Positions 31,909 to 40,611 of a stretch of 54,146 nucleotides of DNA are shown here, piece after piece. The notes beneath the pieces were generated by a model, which saw nothing but the letters and a program-made list of their open reading frames with translations, searched no databases and was not told where the DNA came from. The position numbers and the translations under genes are program-made. Position 1 is the first letter of the stretch, and each line of letters starts with the position of its first letter. Source of the DNA: Pseudomonadota bacterium (GTDB taxonomy: Bacteria; Desulfobacterota; Syntrophobacteria; Syntrophobacterales; Syntrophobacteraceae); the NCBI GenBank assembly GCA_023416335.1, contig JAEZHY010000250.1:1-54146 (forward strand), written 5' to 3'.

Positions 31909-32116
31909 GCGAAAATTTTTGCCTGACCCATTTACCACGCGAATCAACACTTTGAGCAACAACCCCGGGACCTTGAGAACCAGTTGAGGGGAGCGGAGCC
32001 ATGGACCAGCGGGAGCGAAGCGGGAACACACGGAAGCTTCTTCTGTTCACTCTCATTTCACTTCCGTATGTCGGGTATTATCCTCAGTTCATTGTTCACT
32101 GCTCACTGTTCACTTC

Positions 32117-32635
32117 TCAATGGATTCTGGCATCGTCCGGATCGAGGCCCACCTTCGTGCTGCGGCGCTCGGTGATTACCGTATCGCGCCAGACGCCGTA
32201 ATGGCGTGCAATGCGCTCCCTCCGGCCGGCAATGCGGAAGCCGCAGGCCAGTTGCACTTGAATGCTGTCGGTATTCTCGGGGAAAGTGCTGCCGCAGAGG
32301 GACCAGATCCCGTTGTCTTCCGATACTTCCACAAGTGCCTTCAGAAGTTCCCTGCCTATTCCGCGCCCGCGATGGGAAGCGGCCACGTAAAGACTCGTCT
32401 CGGCTACCCCGGCGTAGCAGGTCCGCCCGGAAACGGGCGACAATGCCGCCCAGGCAATTACCACACCCTCATCGCGGACTACCAGCCGGCACTGCGGGTT
32501 ATGCGACTCGTTCCATCGCTCCCAGGTGGGGGCGTCTGTTTCGAAACTTGCATGGCCCGTGGCCAGTCCTTCCAGGTAGATTTCCCGAACCCTTTCCCAG
32601 TCTTTAGGCTGCATTTCAACAATATCATATTCCAT
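32117..32635 (-). CDS. GNAT acetyltransferase, phosphinothricin-acetyltransferase type
   Basis: Protein of 172 residues. Typical blocks of the PAT/bar group: VREIYLEGLATGHASFETDA, WAALSPVSGRTCYAGVAETS, the acetyl-CoA loop YVAASHRGRGIGRELLKAL (R-G-x-G-x-G/R type), and FPENTDSIQVQLACGFRIAG. Relatives acetylate small amines such as phosphinothricin or methionine sulfoximine, or amino acids. It starts 28 bases downstream of the DegT-family gene on the same strand, so the two form a likely pair in which the aminotransferase product could be acetylated. The substrate is not known. Confidence 0.85.
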   Translation of the reverse strand: MEYDIVEMQPKDWERVREIYLEGLATGHASFETDAPTWERWNESHNPQCRLVVRDEGVVIAWAALSPVSGRTCYAGVAETSLYVAASHRGRGIGRELLKALVEVSEDNGIWSLCGSTFPENTDSIQVQLACGFRIAGRRERIARHYGVWRDTVITERRSTKVGLDPDDARIH

Positions 32636-32662
32636 CTTTTCGGCGTCCTCTCGCCTGACCGG

Positions 32663-33838
32663 TCAATGGAAATCGTTCTTCAAGACTCCTGCTATGCGTT
32701 CCTGGTCCTCGGCCTTGAGGTACGGGTGCATCGGCAGACTAAAAATCCGCTTCGCGTATTGCTCGCTTACCGGAAAATCTCCTTCCATATAGCCGAGATC
32801 TGCAAAAGCTTCCTGGAAATGAAGCGGCTTGGGATAATAGACGGCTGTCGGGATGCCGGCGTCTTTCAGACGGCGCAGCAGCTCCGGACGTTCGACTCCC
32901 TCCTTTGTGAGAACGGAGTATTGCGCCCAGGCGGACAGATATCCGTCCGGAATACCCGGGCAGATTACAGGAGAGTCATCGGAGCGGAGCAGCGATGTAT
33001 ACCGCCCGGCCACTTCCTGGCGCATCTGGATTTCTTCGGAGAAAATCGCAAATTTTTCGAGAAGCACCGCTGCCTGGATGGTATCCATCCTGCCGTTGAT
33101 TCCGATCCTCACGTTTTCATATTTATCGGAACCCTGGCCATGCACGCGAAACGAACGGATTTTGTCGGCGATCGAGTCATCCGATGTGAAGCACATCCCG
33201 CCATCGCCGTAGCAGCCCAGCGGTTTTGCGGGGAAAAAGGAAGTACATCCCACATCGCCCATGGAGCCTGCCTTGCGTCCGAGACATTCGCCTCCGAACG
33301 ATTGCGCCGCGTCTTCGATCAGGAAAAGCCCGTTTTCCCGGGCTATGGTGTCGATTGCGGCGTAATCCGCGGGCAGGCCGAAAAGATCGACACTGATTAT
33401 CCCCCGTACCGGGAGCCCTCCTTCCAGGGCGCGAGCCGGGACAGGATAGACCCGTGGATTTCCCGCGGCAACCGCTTCGATCGCCATCTCTATCAGCACC
33501 GGATCGATGTTGAAAGTAACGGGGTCGATGTCAACGAAAACGGGAACCGCCCCGAGCAATGCAATTGCCTCGGCGGTTGCGAAGAATGTGAACGGGGTCG
33601 TTATGACTGCGTCCCTGGGTCCGATCCCGTAGGACATGAGGGCAAGAAGAAGGGCGTCGGTTCCGGAAGCGCACGATATGGCATGTTTCATGCCCGTGAA
33701 GGCGGCAAGCTCTGACTCCAGTTCGCCGATCTCCGGCCCCATTATGTACTGCCCGTGGTCGAGGACCGTTTGTATTCTGTTCTCGATTTTATCTCTGATA
33801 CGCTTCTGCTGTAACGAAAGGTCGATGAACTGCATCAT
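32663..33838 (-). CDS. DegT/DnrJ/EryC1/StrS aminotransferase
   Basis: Protein of 391 residues, typical length. PLP-enzyme features: FIDLSLQQKRIRDKIENRI, ASGTDALLLALMSYGIGP, ITTPFTFFATAEAI, VDIDPVTFNID, VDLFGLPADYAAID, LIEDAAQSFGG and the PLP lysine in SFFPAKPLGCYGDGG, then NGRMDTIQAAVLLEK. These enzymes aminate keto-sugars on UDP or dTDP for polysaccharide or glycan synthesis (WbpE-like). Here there is no sugar-nucleotide gene cluster, only a GNAT gene downstream, which with it would give an N-acetylated amino-sugar if the substrate is a sugar. Probable operon of two genes. Confidence 0.9.
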   Translation of the reverse strand: MMQFIDLSLQQKRIRDKIENRIQTVLDHGQYIMGPEIGELESELAAFTGMKHAISCASGTDALLLALMSYGIGPRDAVITTPFTFFATAEAIALLGAVPVFVDIDPVTFNIDPVLIEMAIEAVAAGNPRVYPVPARALEGGLPVRGIISVDLFGLPADYAAIDTIARENGLFLIEDAAQSFGGECLGRKAGSMGDVGCTSFFPAKPLGCYGDGGMCFTSDDSIADKIRSFRVHGQGSDKYENVRIGINGRMDTIQAAVLLEKFAIFSEEIQMRQEVAGRYTSLLRSDDSPVICPGIPDGYLSAWAQYSVLTKEGVERPELLRRLKDAGIPTAVYYPKPLHFQEAFADLGYMEGDFPVSEQYAKRIFSLPMHPYLKAEDQERIAGVLKNDFH

Positions 33839-34148
33839 CCGGCTCTCCTCAGAGGCTGCAAACGGTAGAATAAAAAACGGCAGCCATCATAGCCTGTTGG
33901 GCCGACACTGTCAGCTCCAATTTCGAAGATTCAGGCCGAAGCCGGATTCTTCAACTTATAAGGCAGGCACCTTTTGATTTCAAATTAGTCGAAGCTTGTG
34001 ATAGAGTTTACGTAACCTGGCTAAAATTACTGGTCTTGCACATGCTCGGAAATACCGCCTCAAGAACGCCCGACAATTCAGGCCCGGAGTACCTGCTTGG
34101 AAGAGATGATTTGTCGTTTCATAGCGCCTGATTTCGCTCCTTTCAGAA
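33839..34148. promoter_or_regulatory. Divergent spacer between DegT and sensor-kinase genes
   Basis: 310 bases that should hold promoters for both directions. TTGATT near 33976 and TAAAAT near 34020 are present but not well spaced. No repeat of the dispersed families and no additional gene is seen. Confidence 0.35.
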
Positions 34149-35789
34149 ATGCACCGTATGAAACCTCAAACCAAAATCAAATCGCAGCTGCCTCCTTCTG
34201 AACAGAACCCGGACAGAAAGCACCCGGATGCCCAACGCGAGCTGACAACCGGCATACTGGCTGCGATGGAAGACGGAGTGTTTCTGATCGGCCCGCAACA
34301 GGATTTCGTCTATATAAACCCGGTTGCCGAAAAGGAATTTGGACCCGTGTCGGGGCGAAAGTGCCATGAATACTTTCATGGCAGGGCCGAGGTGTGCCCC
34401 TGGTGCGAAAGAGAAAAGATCGTACGAGGAAAATCTGTTCGCAGGATCTACACGGAATCCAAAACCGAAAGGATTTATGACGTATTCGAATCCCCGGTCG
34501 TAACTGCTGACGGCCTTGTAATGAAACTCGCTGTCCTCCACGATGTAACGCAACACAGAAAAGCCGAACAGGAACTGAAGCTGAACGAAATCCGGTTTGA
34601 ATCCCTGGTGAAGCTCAGTCGAATGACCGACGCATCGGATTCCGAGATAGCCGAGTTCGCCCTGGAGCAGGCGGTACGGCTAACCGGCAGCCAGATAGGG
34701 TTTGTGGGATTCCCGGATGAAAATGAATCCATATCCATCCTACATGTCACAACCAGAAAATCCTTAATCAAAGTAACTCCGGAAATCCGTTCCCTGTTCA
34801 ATCTCGACAGAGTCTGGACCGAGGCGGTCAGAAAACGCAAGCCCGTCATTGTCGGCGAATCAGAATCGGAAAGGTTCAAAACCGCCATCCCGCCGGGCTT
34901 TCCCAGGCTTGAGCGCATTCTCTGCGTCCCGGTGCTGAACGCCGGACGACTTGTCTTTGTCGCTGCAGTGGCAAATAAGCGCACGACATACAACAGCGCG
35001 GACTTGCGGCAGTGTTCGCTGCTGATGGACAGCATGGCGAAGCTGATCCAGAGAAGGAAAGACCAGGAGAAGTTAAGGGAATCGGAAGAACAGATGCGCT
35101 TTCTTGCGATAAGGCTCCTGGACTTTCTCGAAGAGGAACGGGCCCGGATTGCGCACGAGATCCACGGCGACATTGGGCAGGTACTGGCCGCAATGAAATT
35201 TGGTGTCGAGAACATCCTCAAGTCTGCGCGGGAAGGCGAAATCGAGCGGGCCATTCCCGTGCTCGAATCCTACATTGAGATGCTCATAGCCGGTATCGGG
35301 AAAGCCCGCCAGATGTACATGGACCTGAGGCCCACGGTTCTGGACGACTTTGGCGTAATCGCGGCGATCTTTTGGCTGTGTGCCCGCTTCCAGGAAGCCT
35401 ACCCCAATGTGACGGTGGAGAAGGAGGTTCTGGTTGAGGAATCGGTCATCCCCGATCACCTGAGGCTTCCCATTTTCCGGGTAGCGCAGGAGGCCCTGAC
35501 TAATTCGGCAGCACACAGCAGGGCGGATCGCATAAGGATCGCGATGGAAAGCGATGCGGATACGCTCCGGTTTGTTTTTTCGGACAATGGAGCCGGCTTC
35601 GATCTGAAGGAGATACTCACAGCAGGGTCCACCAAGAAAGGACTCGGCCTGGCCACAATGCGGGAGCGTACACAAATCACCGGCGGGACTTTCTTCATAG
35701 AATCCGCGGTCGGCAAGGGAACGCTTGTCAAAGCCTCGTGGAAGCTCGGAAAAGCGGGTGAGCGGAAAGAGTTGTTGCCTTCACAGTAA
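34149..35789 (+). CDS. PAS-GAF sensor histidine kinase (NarL-partner type)
   Basis: Soluble protein of 546 residues. The PAS domain (about 35-138) contains a Cys cluster, KCHEYFHGRAEVCPWCERE. A GAF domain spans about 155-310 (VRLTGSQIGFVGFPDE, LERILCVPVLNAGRLVFVAA). The kinase core is HisKA_3: RARIAHEIHGDIGQVLAAMK with phospho-acceptor His339, then YMDLRPTVLDDFG, and an HATPase (LPIFRVAQEALTNSAAHSRA, FSDNGAGFDL, GLGLATMRERTQ). No membrane segment. No response regulator gene is adjacent, so it is an orphan kinase. The CxxC cluster suggests a redox or metal cofactor in the PAS domain. Confidence 0.88.
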   Translation: MHRMKPQTKIKSQLPPSEQNPDRKHPDAQRELTTGILAAMEDGVFLIGPQQDFVYINPVAEKEFGPVSGRKCHEYFHGRAEVCPWCEREKIVRGKSVRRIYTESKTERIYDVFESPVVTADGLVMKLAVLHDVTQHRKAEQELKLNEIRFESLVKLSRMTDASDSEIAEFALEQAVRLTGSQIGFVGFPDENESISILHVTTRKSLIKVTPEIRSLFNLDRVWTEAVRKRKPVIVGESESERFKTAIPPGFPRLERILCVPVLNAGRLVFVAAVANKRTTYNSADLRQCSLLMDSMAKLIQRRKDQEKLRESEEQMRFLAIRLLDFLEEERARIAHEIHGDIGQVLAAMKFGVENILKSAREGEIERAIPVLESYIEMLIAGIGKARQMYMDLRPTVLDDFGVIAAIFWLCARFQEAYPNVTVEKEVLVEESVIPDHLRLPIFRVAQEALTNSAAHSRADRIRIAMESDADTLRFVFSDNGAGFDLKEILTAGSTKKGLGLATMRERTQITGGTFFIESAVGKGTLVKASWKLGKAGERKELLPSQ

Positions 35790-36158
35790 TGAGTGTTTCG
35801 GGGTGGGGGGATTTATCCGAGTTCAGATTCACACGAATTCGGCCTGCCGGGTGGGGTTCCCAAGCCGGAAGGGGCTGTTGCCCAAATGGACATGAGCTTC
35901 TGTAGCGTGCATTTTGCGACCAAGCCCCCCCAACCCGTCATCCCGGCGGTGCTTTTAAGCCGGGATCCAGGGTTTTCAAGAGCTTGAATTCACTATTAAT
36001 CCGCCCCAAAGGCCCTGGATTCCGGTTTCCACCGGAATGACGAAATCGTATCAGGTGCGCAATCTGAAGCTACCGCGGGGATTTGGGCAACAGCCCCCCC
36101 GGAAGCTTGGGAACCAGCGTTGGAAGGGTATCCGGACCTTCGCGATTCTTACGAACGC
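35790..36158. repeat. Spacer with full-length 110-bp repeat
   Basis: No gene. 35936-36048 is a full copy of the dispersed repeat running from CCGTCATCCCGGCGG through GAATTCACTATTAATCCGCCCC to CACCGGAATGACGAAATCG; GTTCCCAAGCCGG and GCTTGGGAACCAGCG half-elements flank it. Confidence 0.6.
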
Positions 36159-36602
36159 CTATCGATCTCCGGTTTTCTTTGCCTCGTGCTCGGTCAGTAT
36201 ATCGAAAAGAATCCCTGCTGCCCCGGCAGACAGCTTCTTGCACTTCATCATGTTCTCCTGCTCCCCGAATCCGTCCAGGATCTCCCGGCACCAGGCCGAC
36301 CCGAAGGTCTCGATGAATTTTGCCCGGAACGCAGAGGCAAGCCCGTAAATTGTCTTCTTGTCCTCGCCGGGGTCCATTCGGCCATAGAGATAGCCGAGAG
36401 CGACTATCCCTCCCGTCAAAGCTCCGCAGGTCTCCCCTTTCGTGCCGCCGATTCCTCCCCCGAAACCGGACGCGACCATCGGAATCTCTCTTGACGACTC
36501 CCCGGCAAAAGCATCCGCAATAGTCTTTGAAACGGCTTCCGCACAGTGGAATCCCGATTGAAAATAACCGAACGCCCTGTCTTCGATGTCCGTTCTTTTC
36601 AT
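36159..36602 (-). CDS. C_GCAxxG_C_C family redox protein
   Basis: Protein of 147 residues. The family signature is spread as expected: SGFHCAEAV near the start, GGIGGTKGETCGALTGGIVA in the middle, a Cys in SAWCREIL and another in MMKCKKL. These cysteines may bind metal or form disulfides; members are common in anaerobes and occur next to electron-transfer or transport genes, with function still unassigned. It is divergent from the LysR regulator at 36716, with a palindrome between them, so that regulator is its likely controller. A clear ribosome binding site (GGAGGAGGCAATG) marks the start. Confidence 0.85.
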   Translation of the reverse strand: MKRTDIEDRAFGYFQSGFHCAEAVSKTIADAFAGESSREIPMVASGFGGGIGGTKGETCGALTGGIVALGYLYGRMDPGEDKKTIYGLASAFRAKFIETFGSAWCREILDGFGEQENMMKCKKLSAGAAGILFDILTEHEAKKTGDR

Positions 36603-36665
36603 TGCCTCCTCCTGTTTTTTGCAGCTCTGGATGCGCTATTGCAATTGAGGATGGAGGAAGGCATG

Positions 36666-36693
36666 ATATAAATCAAATGAATTGATTTTATAT
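36666..36693. promoter_or_regulatory. Palindromic candidate LysR operator
   Basis: ATATAAATCAA, five bases, TTGATTTTATAT: an inverted repeat of 11-12 bases (one extra T on the right) between the divergent C_GCAxxG_C_C and LysR genes. The position and AT-rich dyad fit a LysR-type binding site controlling both promoters. The repeat is seen; the role is inferred. Confidence 0.55.
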
Positions 36694-36715
36694 CTCACAT
36701 AACTGAGGATTATGT

Positions 36716-37615
36716 ATGACTTCCCTGAACCTCAACCTGCTGCAGGTTTTTCATCTGGCAGCGGAACTGAGCAGCTTCACACGAGCGGCGGCAGCGCTCC
36801 ATCTGACCCAGCCGGGGATAAGCAAGCACGTCAGGGACCTCGAAGAATATTACGGGACCCGGCTGTTCGACAGGCTGGGAAAGAAAGTGGCCCTGACGCA
36901 TGCGGGCGAAATTCTGTACGGAACCACAAAAGCGGTCTTCGACCTGCTCGGCGAAACCCGGCTCAAAATCGATGACCTGGAAGGCCTGGCAGCCGGGAAA
37001 CTCACGGTCGCAGCAACCATTACTGTCGGGACATACATCCTGCCCGGACTTCTGGCGGACTTCACACACGTGCATCCAAAAATCGAGTTGGCGGTAGATA
37101 TGGCCCTGAGCGAACAAGTAGCGGAGAAGGTGCTGGACAACTCAGCAGAAATCGGCCTGATCGGTCACTCGATGAAGGACCCTAGGCTGGTCTCGGAAAA
37201 ATTCCTGTCCGACGAACTGCTGCTGATAGTATCGAGCCGGCACAAGTGGGCACACCGCCGGAGGATTACGCCGGGCGAACTGTCCGACCAGCCCTTTATC
37301 ATTTCGAAGGAAGGTTCCGGTACCCGCATTACCGTGGAAAAGAAATTCAGGGACAGCGGCATCGCTTTAAGGAGAGTGATCGAGTTCGGAAATACGGAAG
37401 GGGTAAAAAAGGCGGTCGAATCGAACCTCGGCATATCGATCCTGTCGAAACACACCGTTTCCAGGGAGATCGCAGTAGGCCTGATCATACCTCTTACCCT
37501 CCCCGGGATCGACATGGAGAGATCTTTTCATTTTATCTACAGGCGGGACAAATACATTACTCAGGCGATGAAGAGTTTCCTTGCGCTGCTGAAGGAGAGG
37601 GAAGCAAACAGATAG
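36716..37615 (+). CDS. LysR-family transcriptional regulator
   Basis: Protein of 299 residues, standard LysR length. The N-terminal winged helix-turn-helix reads LNLLQVFHLAAELSSFTRAA, AALHLTQPGISKHVRDLEEYYG; the rest is the substrate-binding-like effector domain (GKLTVAATITVGTYILPGLL, GLIGHSMKDPRLVSEKFLSD, GIALRRVIEFGNTEGVKKAV, GLGISILSKH-like NLGISILSKHTVSRE). The effector is unknown; the domain resembles the CbbR/CysL group. It is divergent from the C_GCAxxG_C_C gene with a palindrome between, the classic LysR layout. Confidence 0.92.
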   Translation: MTSLNLNLLQVFHLAAELSSFTRAAAALHLTQPGISKHVRDLEEYYGTRLFDRLGKKVALTHAGEILYGTTKAVFDLLGETRLKIDDLEGLAAGKLTVAATITVGTYILPGLLADFTHVHPKIELAVDMALSEQVAEKVLDNSAEIGLIGHSMKDPRLVSEKFLSDELLLIVSSRHKWAHRRRITPGELSDQPFIISKEGSGTRITVEKKFRDSGIALRRVIEFGNTEGVKKAVESNLGISILSKHTVSREIAVGLIIPLTLPGIDMERSFHFIYRRDKYITQAMKSFLALLKEREANR

Positions 37616-37730
37616 CTGTGGAAGGCTTCCGGCCTGAGGTTATTGTCATTCCAGGTGGAAACCGGAATCCGGCGGGGTCGCCGCATCCCCGATACGGCTT
37701 GAACGAGAATGAAACTTCGGTTCCCGTTAT

Positions 37731-37797
37731 GTTGAGGCACGGTTTCCCGACCGTGCCTGCCGGGAGCCGTAAATGGCGGCGGTCGGGAAACCGTGCC
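37731..37797. repeat. GGCACGGTTTCCCGACCGTGCC repeat, double copy
   Basis: Two facing copies of the element: GAGGCACGGTTTCCCGACCG followed by TGCC, then 25 bases, then CGGTCGGGAAACCGTGCC. Single copies are at 19111-19150, 26371-26409 and 43775-43812. Each copy can fold on itself (GGCACGGT/ACCGTGCC). Confidence 0.65.
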
Positions 37798-37852
37798 ATA
37801 CTTTTGATATGAAATCACCGCGCTCCGCTCCCTCTACAGGGCTCCGCGAGAC

Positions 37853-37890
37853 AAAAAAATCCGAATGGAACCGAGGTTCCATTCGGATTC
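37853..37890 (-). terminator. Strong terminator of the gap-pgk-tpiA-secG operon
   Basis: On the minus strand AATCCGAATGGAACC and GGTTCCATTCGGATT are perfectly complementary (15-bp stem, two-base centre) and are followed by seven T. It lies 26 bases after the secG stop, a textbook intrinsic terminator. Confidence 0.9.
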
Positions 37891-37915
37891 AATTGCGATA
37901 TCGAGCTGAAAGAAG

Positions 37916-38392
37916 CTATTGCTTCTTGTCAGGGGCCGGAGCTTTTTCCGGTGCCTTTTGCTGAGGCTGGGCTGCCGGCTGCCCCTTATCCGCAGTGCCG
38001 GTCTGACCTGATGCCGCTGCCGGAGGCTGAGCCGGCGCAGGGGCCTGCTGCTGGGCCGGAGGCGCAGTTTCGGGCTGAACCGGACGGGCTTCGGGAAGCT
38101 GAGGCTGAGCCGGTTGCGGTTGTGCCTGTTCCACCGGCGTATCCTTCATGATCGAACGGCTGCTGCCCGTAGTCGGCCTGTATGAGAGCAGAAGGCATGT
38201 TACCATAAAAACGACTGCTGCCCCTGTGGTCAGCTTGCTCATGAAGGAACTGCCGCCGCTGCTGCCGAAGAGGGTCTGCGAAGCGCCGCCGAAGGCTGCG
38301 CCCATTTCAGCTCCCTTTCCGGTCTGGAGCAAAACGATTGCGATCAGGGCAATACTGGCGACTACATGGAAAAATACAACGAATAAGTTCAT
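37916..38392 (-). CDS. secG: Preprotein translocase subunit SecG with long Pro/Gln-rich tail
   Basis: Protein of 158 residues. Residues 1-72 are ordinary SecG: first membrane helix (FVVFFHVVASIALIAIVLLQ), the loop TGKGAEMGAAFGGASQTLFG, and the second helix (TTGAAVVFMVTCLLLS). SecG assists the SecYEG channel during export. The last 75 residues are an Ala/Pro/Gln-rich low-complexity tail (PAQPQLPEARPVQPE, PAQQQAPAPAQPPAAA) ending in KKQ, about twice the usual length; both ends of SecG are periplasmic in the accepted topology. It is the last gene of the glycolytic operon, 17 bases after tpiA. Confidence 0.92.
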   Translation of the reverse strand: MNLFVVFFHVVASIALIAIVLLQTGKGAEMGAAFGGASQTLFGSSGGSSFMSKLTTGAAVVFMVTCLLLSYRPTTGSSRSIMKDTPVEQAQPQPAQPQLPEARPVQPETAPPAQQQAPAPAQPPAAASGQTGTADKGQPAAQPQQKAPEKAPAPDKKQ

Positions 38393-38409
38393 TGGTTAAT
38401 GCCGTTCTC

Positions 38410-39174
38410 CTAACTCTTAAACTGAATGAGGCGCTTGAACGAACCGACTTCCAGGCTCGCTCCGCCTATGAGGGATCCGTCTATATCGGGCTCGGCCATG
38501 AGCGCATCGACATTATCGGGCTTAACCGATCCTCCATACAATATTCTGACCTTATTTGCAACCTCTTTATCGAAAAGGCCCTCGACTCTTTGTCGAATAA
38601 AGGCATGGACCTCCTGCGCCTGGCCCGGAGTTGCCGTTTTTCCGGTGCCGATGGCCCAAACGGGCTCATACGCGATGACCAGTCGGGATACCTGATCGGG
38701 ATTCAATCCTTCGAGGGCTCGATCAACCTGCGTGCCGACAACGTCGAAGGTTTTCCCCTGCTCTCGCTGATCTAAGGCTTCTCCGACACAAATAATCGGC
38801 AGCATGCCTATCTTAAGCACTGCCGCAGCTTTTTTCCGGACCATTTCATCCGTTTCGCCGAAAATATGCCGCCTCTCCGAGTGGCCGACGATCACGTAAT
38901 CGCAACCGACACCTTTAAGCATAACCGGAGAGACCTCGCCGGTGAAGGCCCCTTTTTCCTCCCAGTAGCAATTTTGAGCGGAAAGGTTGTATCCCTTCCG
39001 ATTGAGCAGTTTCCTCATCGCGTGCAGAGCGGTAAAAGGCGGGGCTATTACGACCTCGCGGTCTTCCAGCGGGCCGGTTTCTTCTTGAATTGCCTTAACA
39101 AAAGCAACGGCCTCGTCAACCGTTTTATGCATTTTCCAGTTGGCGGCCGCAATCGGTTTTCTGTTCGGGTTCAT
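38410..39174 (-). CDS. tpiA: Triose-phosphate isomerase
   Basis: Protein of 254 residues; start at the ATG behind AGGATTGCC (the frame is open 30 codons further). It interconverts glyceraldehyde-3-phosphate and dihydroxyacetone phosphate. Key residues are all visible: Asn/Lys in AAANWKMHK, catalytic His in YVIVGHSERR, catalytic Glu in VIAYEPVWAIGTG, phosphate loop GGSVKPDN and GASL. Third gene of the gap-pgk-tpiA-secG operon. Confidence 0.97.
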   Translation of the reverse strand: MNPNRKPIAAANWKMHKTVDEAVAFVKAIQEETGPLEDREVVIAPPFTALHAMRKLLNRKGYNLSAQNCYWEEKGAFTGEVSPVMLKGVGCDYVIVGHSERRHIFGETDEMVRKKAAAVLKIGMLPIICVGEALDQREQGKTFDVVGTQVDRALEGLNPDQVSRLVIAYEPVWAIGTGKTATPGQAQEVHAFIRQRVEGLFDKEVANKVRILYGGSVKPDNVDALMAEPDIDGSLIGGASLEVGSFKRLIQFKS

Positions 39175-39267
39175 GGCAATCCTCTTTGGAGGGTATCTAT
39201 CGGCCCGGAATCTTTCCCCATTGAATATGCGGGGTCCGGGCGAATCGTATGTTGATGGTATCAACCG

Positions 39268-40464
39268 TCAGGAAGCTCGCCTGTCGCACTCTTCCAGGGC
39301 GGCGACGCCCGGGAGGGTCTTGCCTTCCAGTAATTCCAGGAACGCACCGCCTCCGGTGGAGACGTAGCTTACCTTGTCTTCGGCATTTGCCTGCCTGATT
39401 GCCGCAGCGGAGTCCCCGCCGCCGATAACGACGAGCGCATCGAGAGATCCCAGAAAATCGGCAATGGCAAACGTGCCCTTATTGAAGGGCGGGGTTTCGA
39501 AAACTCCCATGGGACCGTTCCAGACAATCGTTTTACAGCTCTTCAGGACAGACTCGAAGACCTGAATGGACTGGGATCCGATATCCAGGATGAGCGTATC
39601 TCCCGGGACCTTGTCGATCGAAACCTGCCGAACGTCCCCTGAGTCGTCTTTGCTCGCCGAGACCACCGCATCGACAGGCAGGTAAACCTTTACACCCTTT
39701 TTCGTCGCGGTGTCGAGAAGCCGGGCCGCTGTTTCGATGTAGTCGTCCTCGACAAGCGATTTACCGACCTCCTTGCCCTGCGCCTTGAAGAAAGTGTTCG
39801 CCATGGCGCCGCCGATAACGAGGTAGTCGGTCTTTGAGATCAGATTTTCAAGGACGCCTATCTTGGTCGATACCTTCGCGCCTCCGACCACCATCGCCAG
39901 AGGCCGCTGCGGATTCTCCATGGCTTTCTTGAAGTATGCCAGTTCCTTTTCCAGCTGGTAGCCGGCCGCGCAAACGGGAACGAGGTGGGTGATCCCTTCG
40001 ACTGAAGCATGGGCGCGATGCGATGCCGAAAAGGCTTCGTTAACATAGACTTCTGCAAGCTCGGCAAGTTGTCCGGAAAAGCCCGGATCGTTTTTTTCCT
40101 CTTCGGGGTGGAACCGGAGGTTCTCCAGCATGAGCACCTCGCCTTCTCCGAGTTGCAGGGCCTGCTTCTTCACTTCCAGGCCGACGCAATCGGAAGCGAG
40201 CGGCACCGTCTTACCCAGCACGCGACCGAGATACTCCGCTACCGGCTTCAATGAAAACTCCGCGACCACTTTCCCTTTCGGCCTTCCGAGATGGGTAGCC
40301 AGAATCAGCTTGCCGCCCGACCGGAGTACCTTGTCGATGCTCGGCATTGCTGCACGGATGCGGAGGTCGTCCTTCACGTGCCCTTCCTTGTCCAGGGGCA
40401 CGTTGAAATCGACCCGCATGAATACGCGCTTTCCTTTCAGATCGATATCGTCGAGAGTTTTCAT
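39268..40464 (-). CDS. pgk: Phosphoglycerate kinase
   Basis: Protein of 398 residues. It transfers phosphate from 1,3-bisphosphoglycerate to ADP (or the reverse in gluconeogenesis). N-terminal substrate half: [49 protein letters not shown]-terminal nucleotide half: [53 protein letters not shown] and [14 protein letters not shown]. Length and motifs are complete. It lies between gap and tpiA on the same strand. Confidence 0.97.
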   Translation of the reverse strand: MKTLDDIDLKGKRVFMRVDFNVPLDKEGHVKDDLRIRAAMPSIDKVLRSGGKLILATHLGRPKGKVVAEFSLKPVAEYLGRVLGKTVPLASDCVGLEVKKQALQLGEGEVLMLENLRFHPEEEKNDPGFSGQLAELAEVYVNEAFSASHRAHASVEGITHLVPVCAAGYQLEKELAYFKKAMENPQRPLAMVVGGAKVSTKIGVLENLISKTDYLVIGGAMANTFFKAQGKEVGKSLVEDDYIETAARLLDTATKKGVKVYLPVDAVVSASKDDSGDVRQVSIDKVPGDTLILDIGSQSIQVFESVLKSCKTIVWNGPMGVFETPPFNKGTFAIADFLGSLDALVVIGGGDSAAAIRQANAEDKVSYVSTGGGAFLELLEGKTLPGVAALEECDRRAS

Positions 40465-40611
40465 TCCCGAAATTCTCCTTCATGAACGGATGCAGGAACT
40501 CGAAAACGAAGGCCGCGTGCGATCGGCCTCCGTTCCGCTCAGTCTTCCGATGCCCGGATTTGCGGCTTTTTTCCAGGCTCCGAATATCGAGACGCAATCA
40601 CGCCGGTCGGT

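Larger units (their letters stand above)
31130..32116. repeat. Long gene-free spacer with hairpin repeats
   Basis: Nearly 1 kb without a convincing gene. It holds the composite repeat 31517-31663 (also at 42079-42227), GGTTCCCAAG...CTTGGGAACC hairpins at 31666-31692 and 31881-31908, and a GTTCATTGTTCACTGCTCAC element at 32085-32118. Open frames here are chance translations of repeats. Confidence 0.6.

Noticed and set aside
32120..33715. 531-codon plus-strand frame opposite the GNAT and DegT genes
   Set aside because: Both minus-strand genes show full family motifs; this frame has none and spans the gap between two genes.
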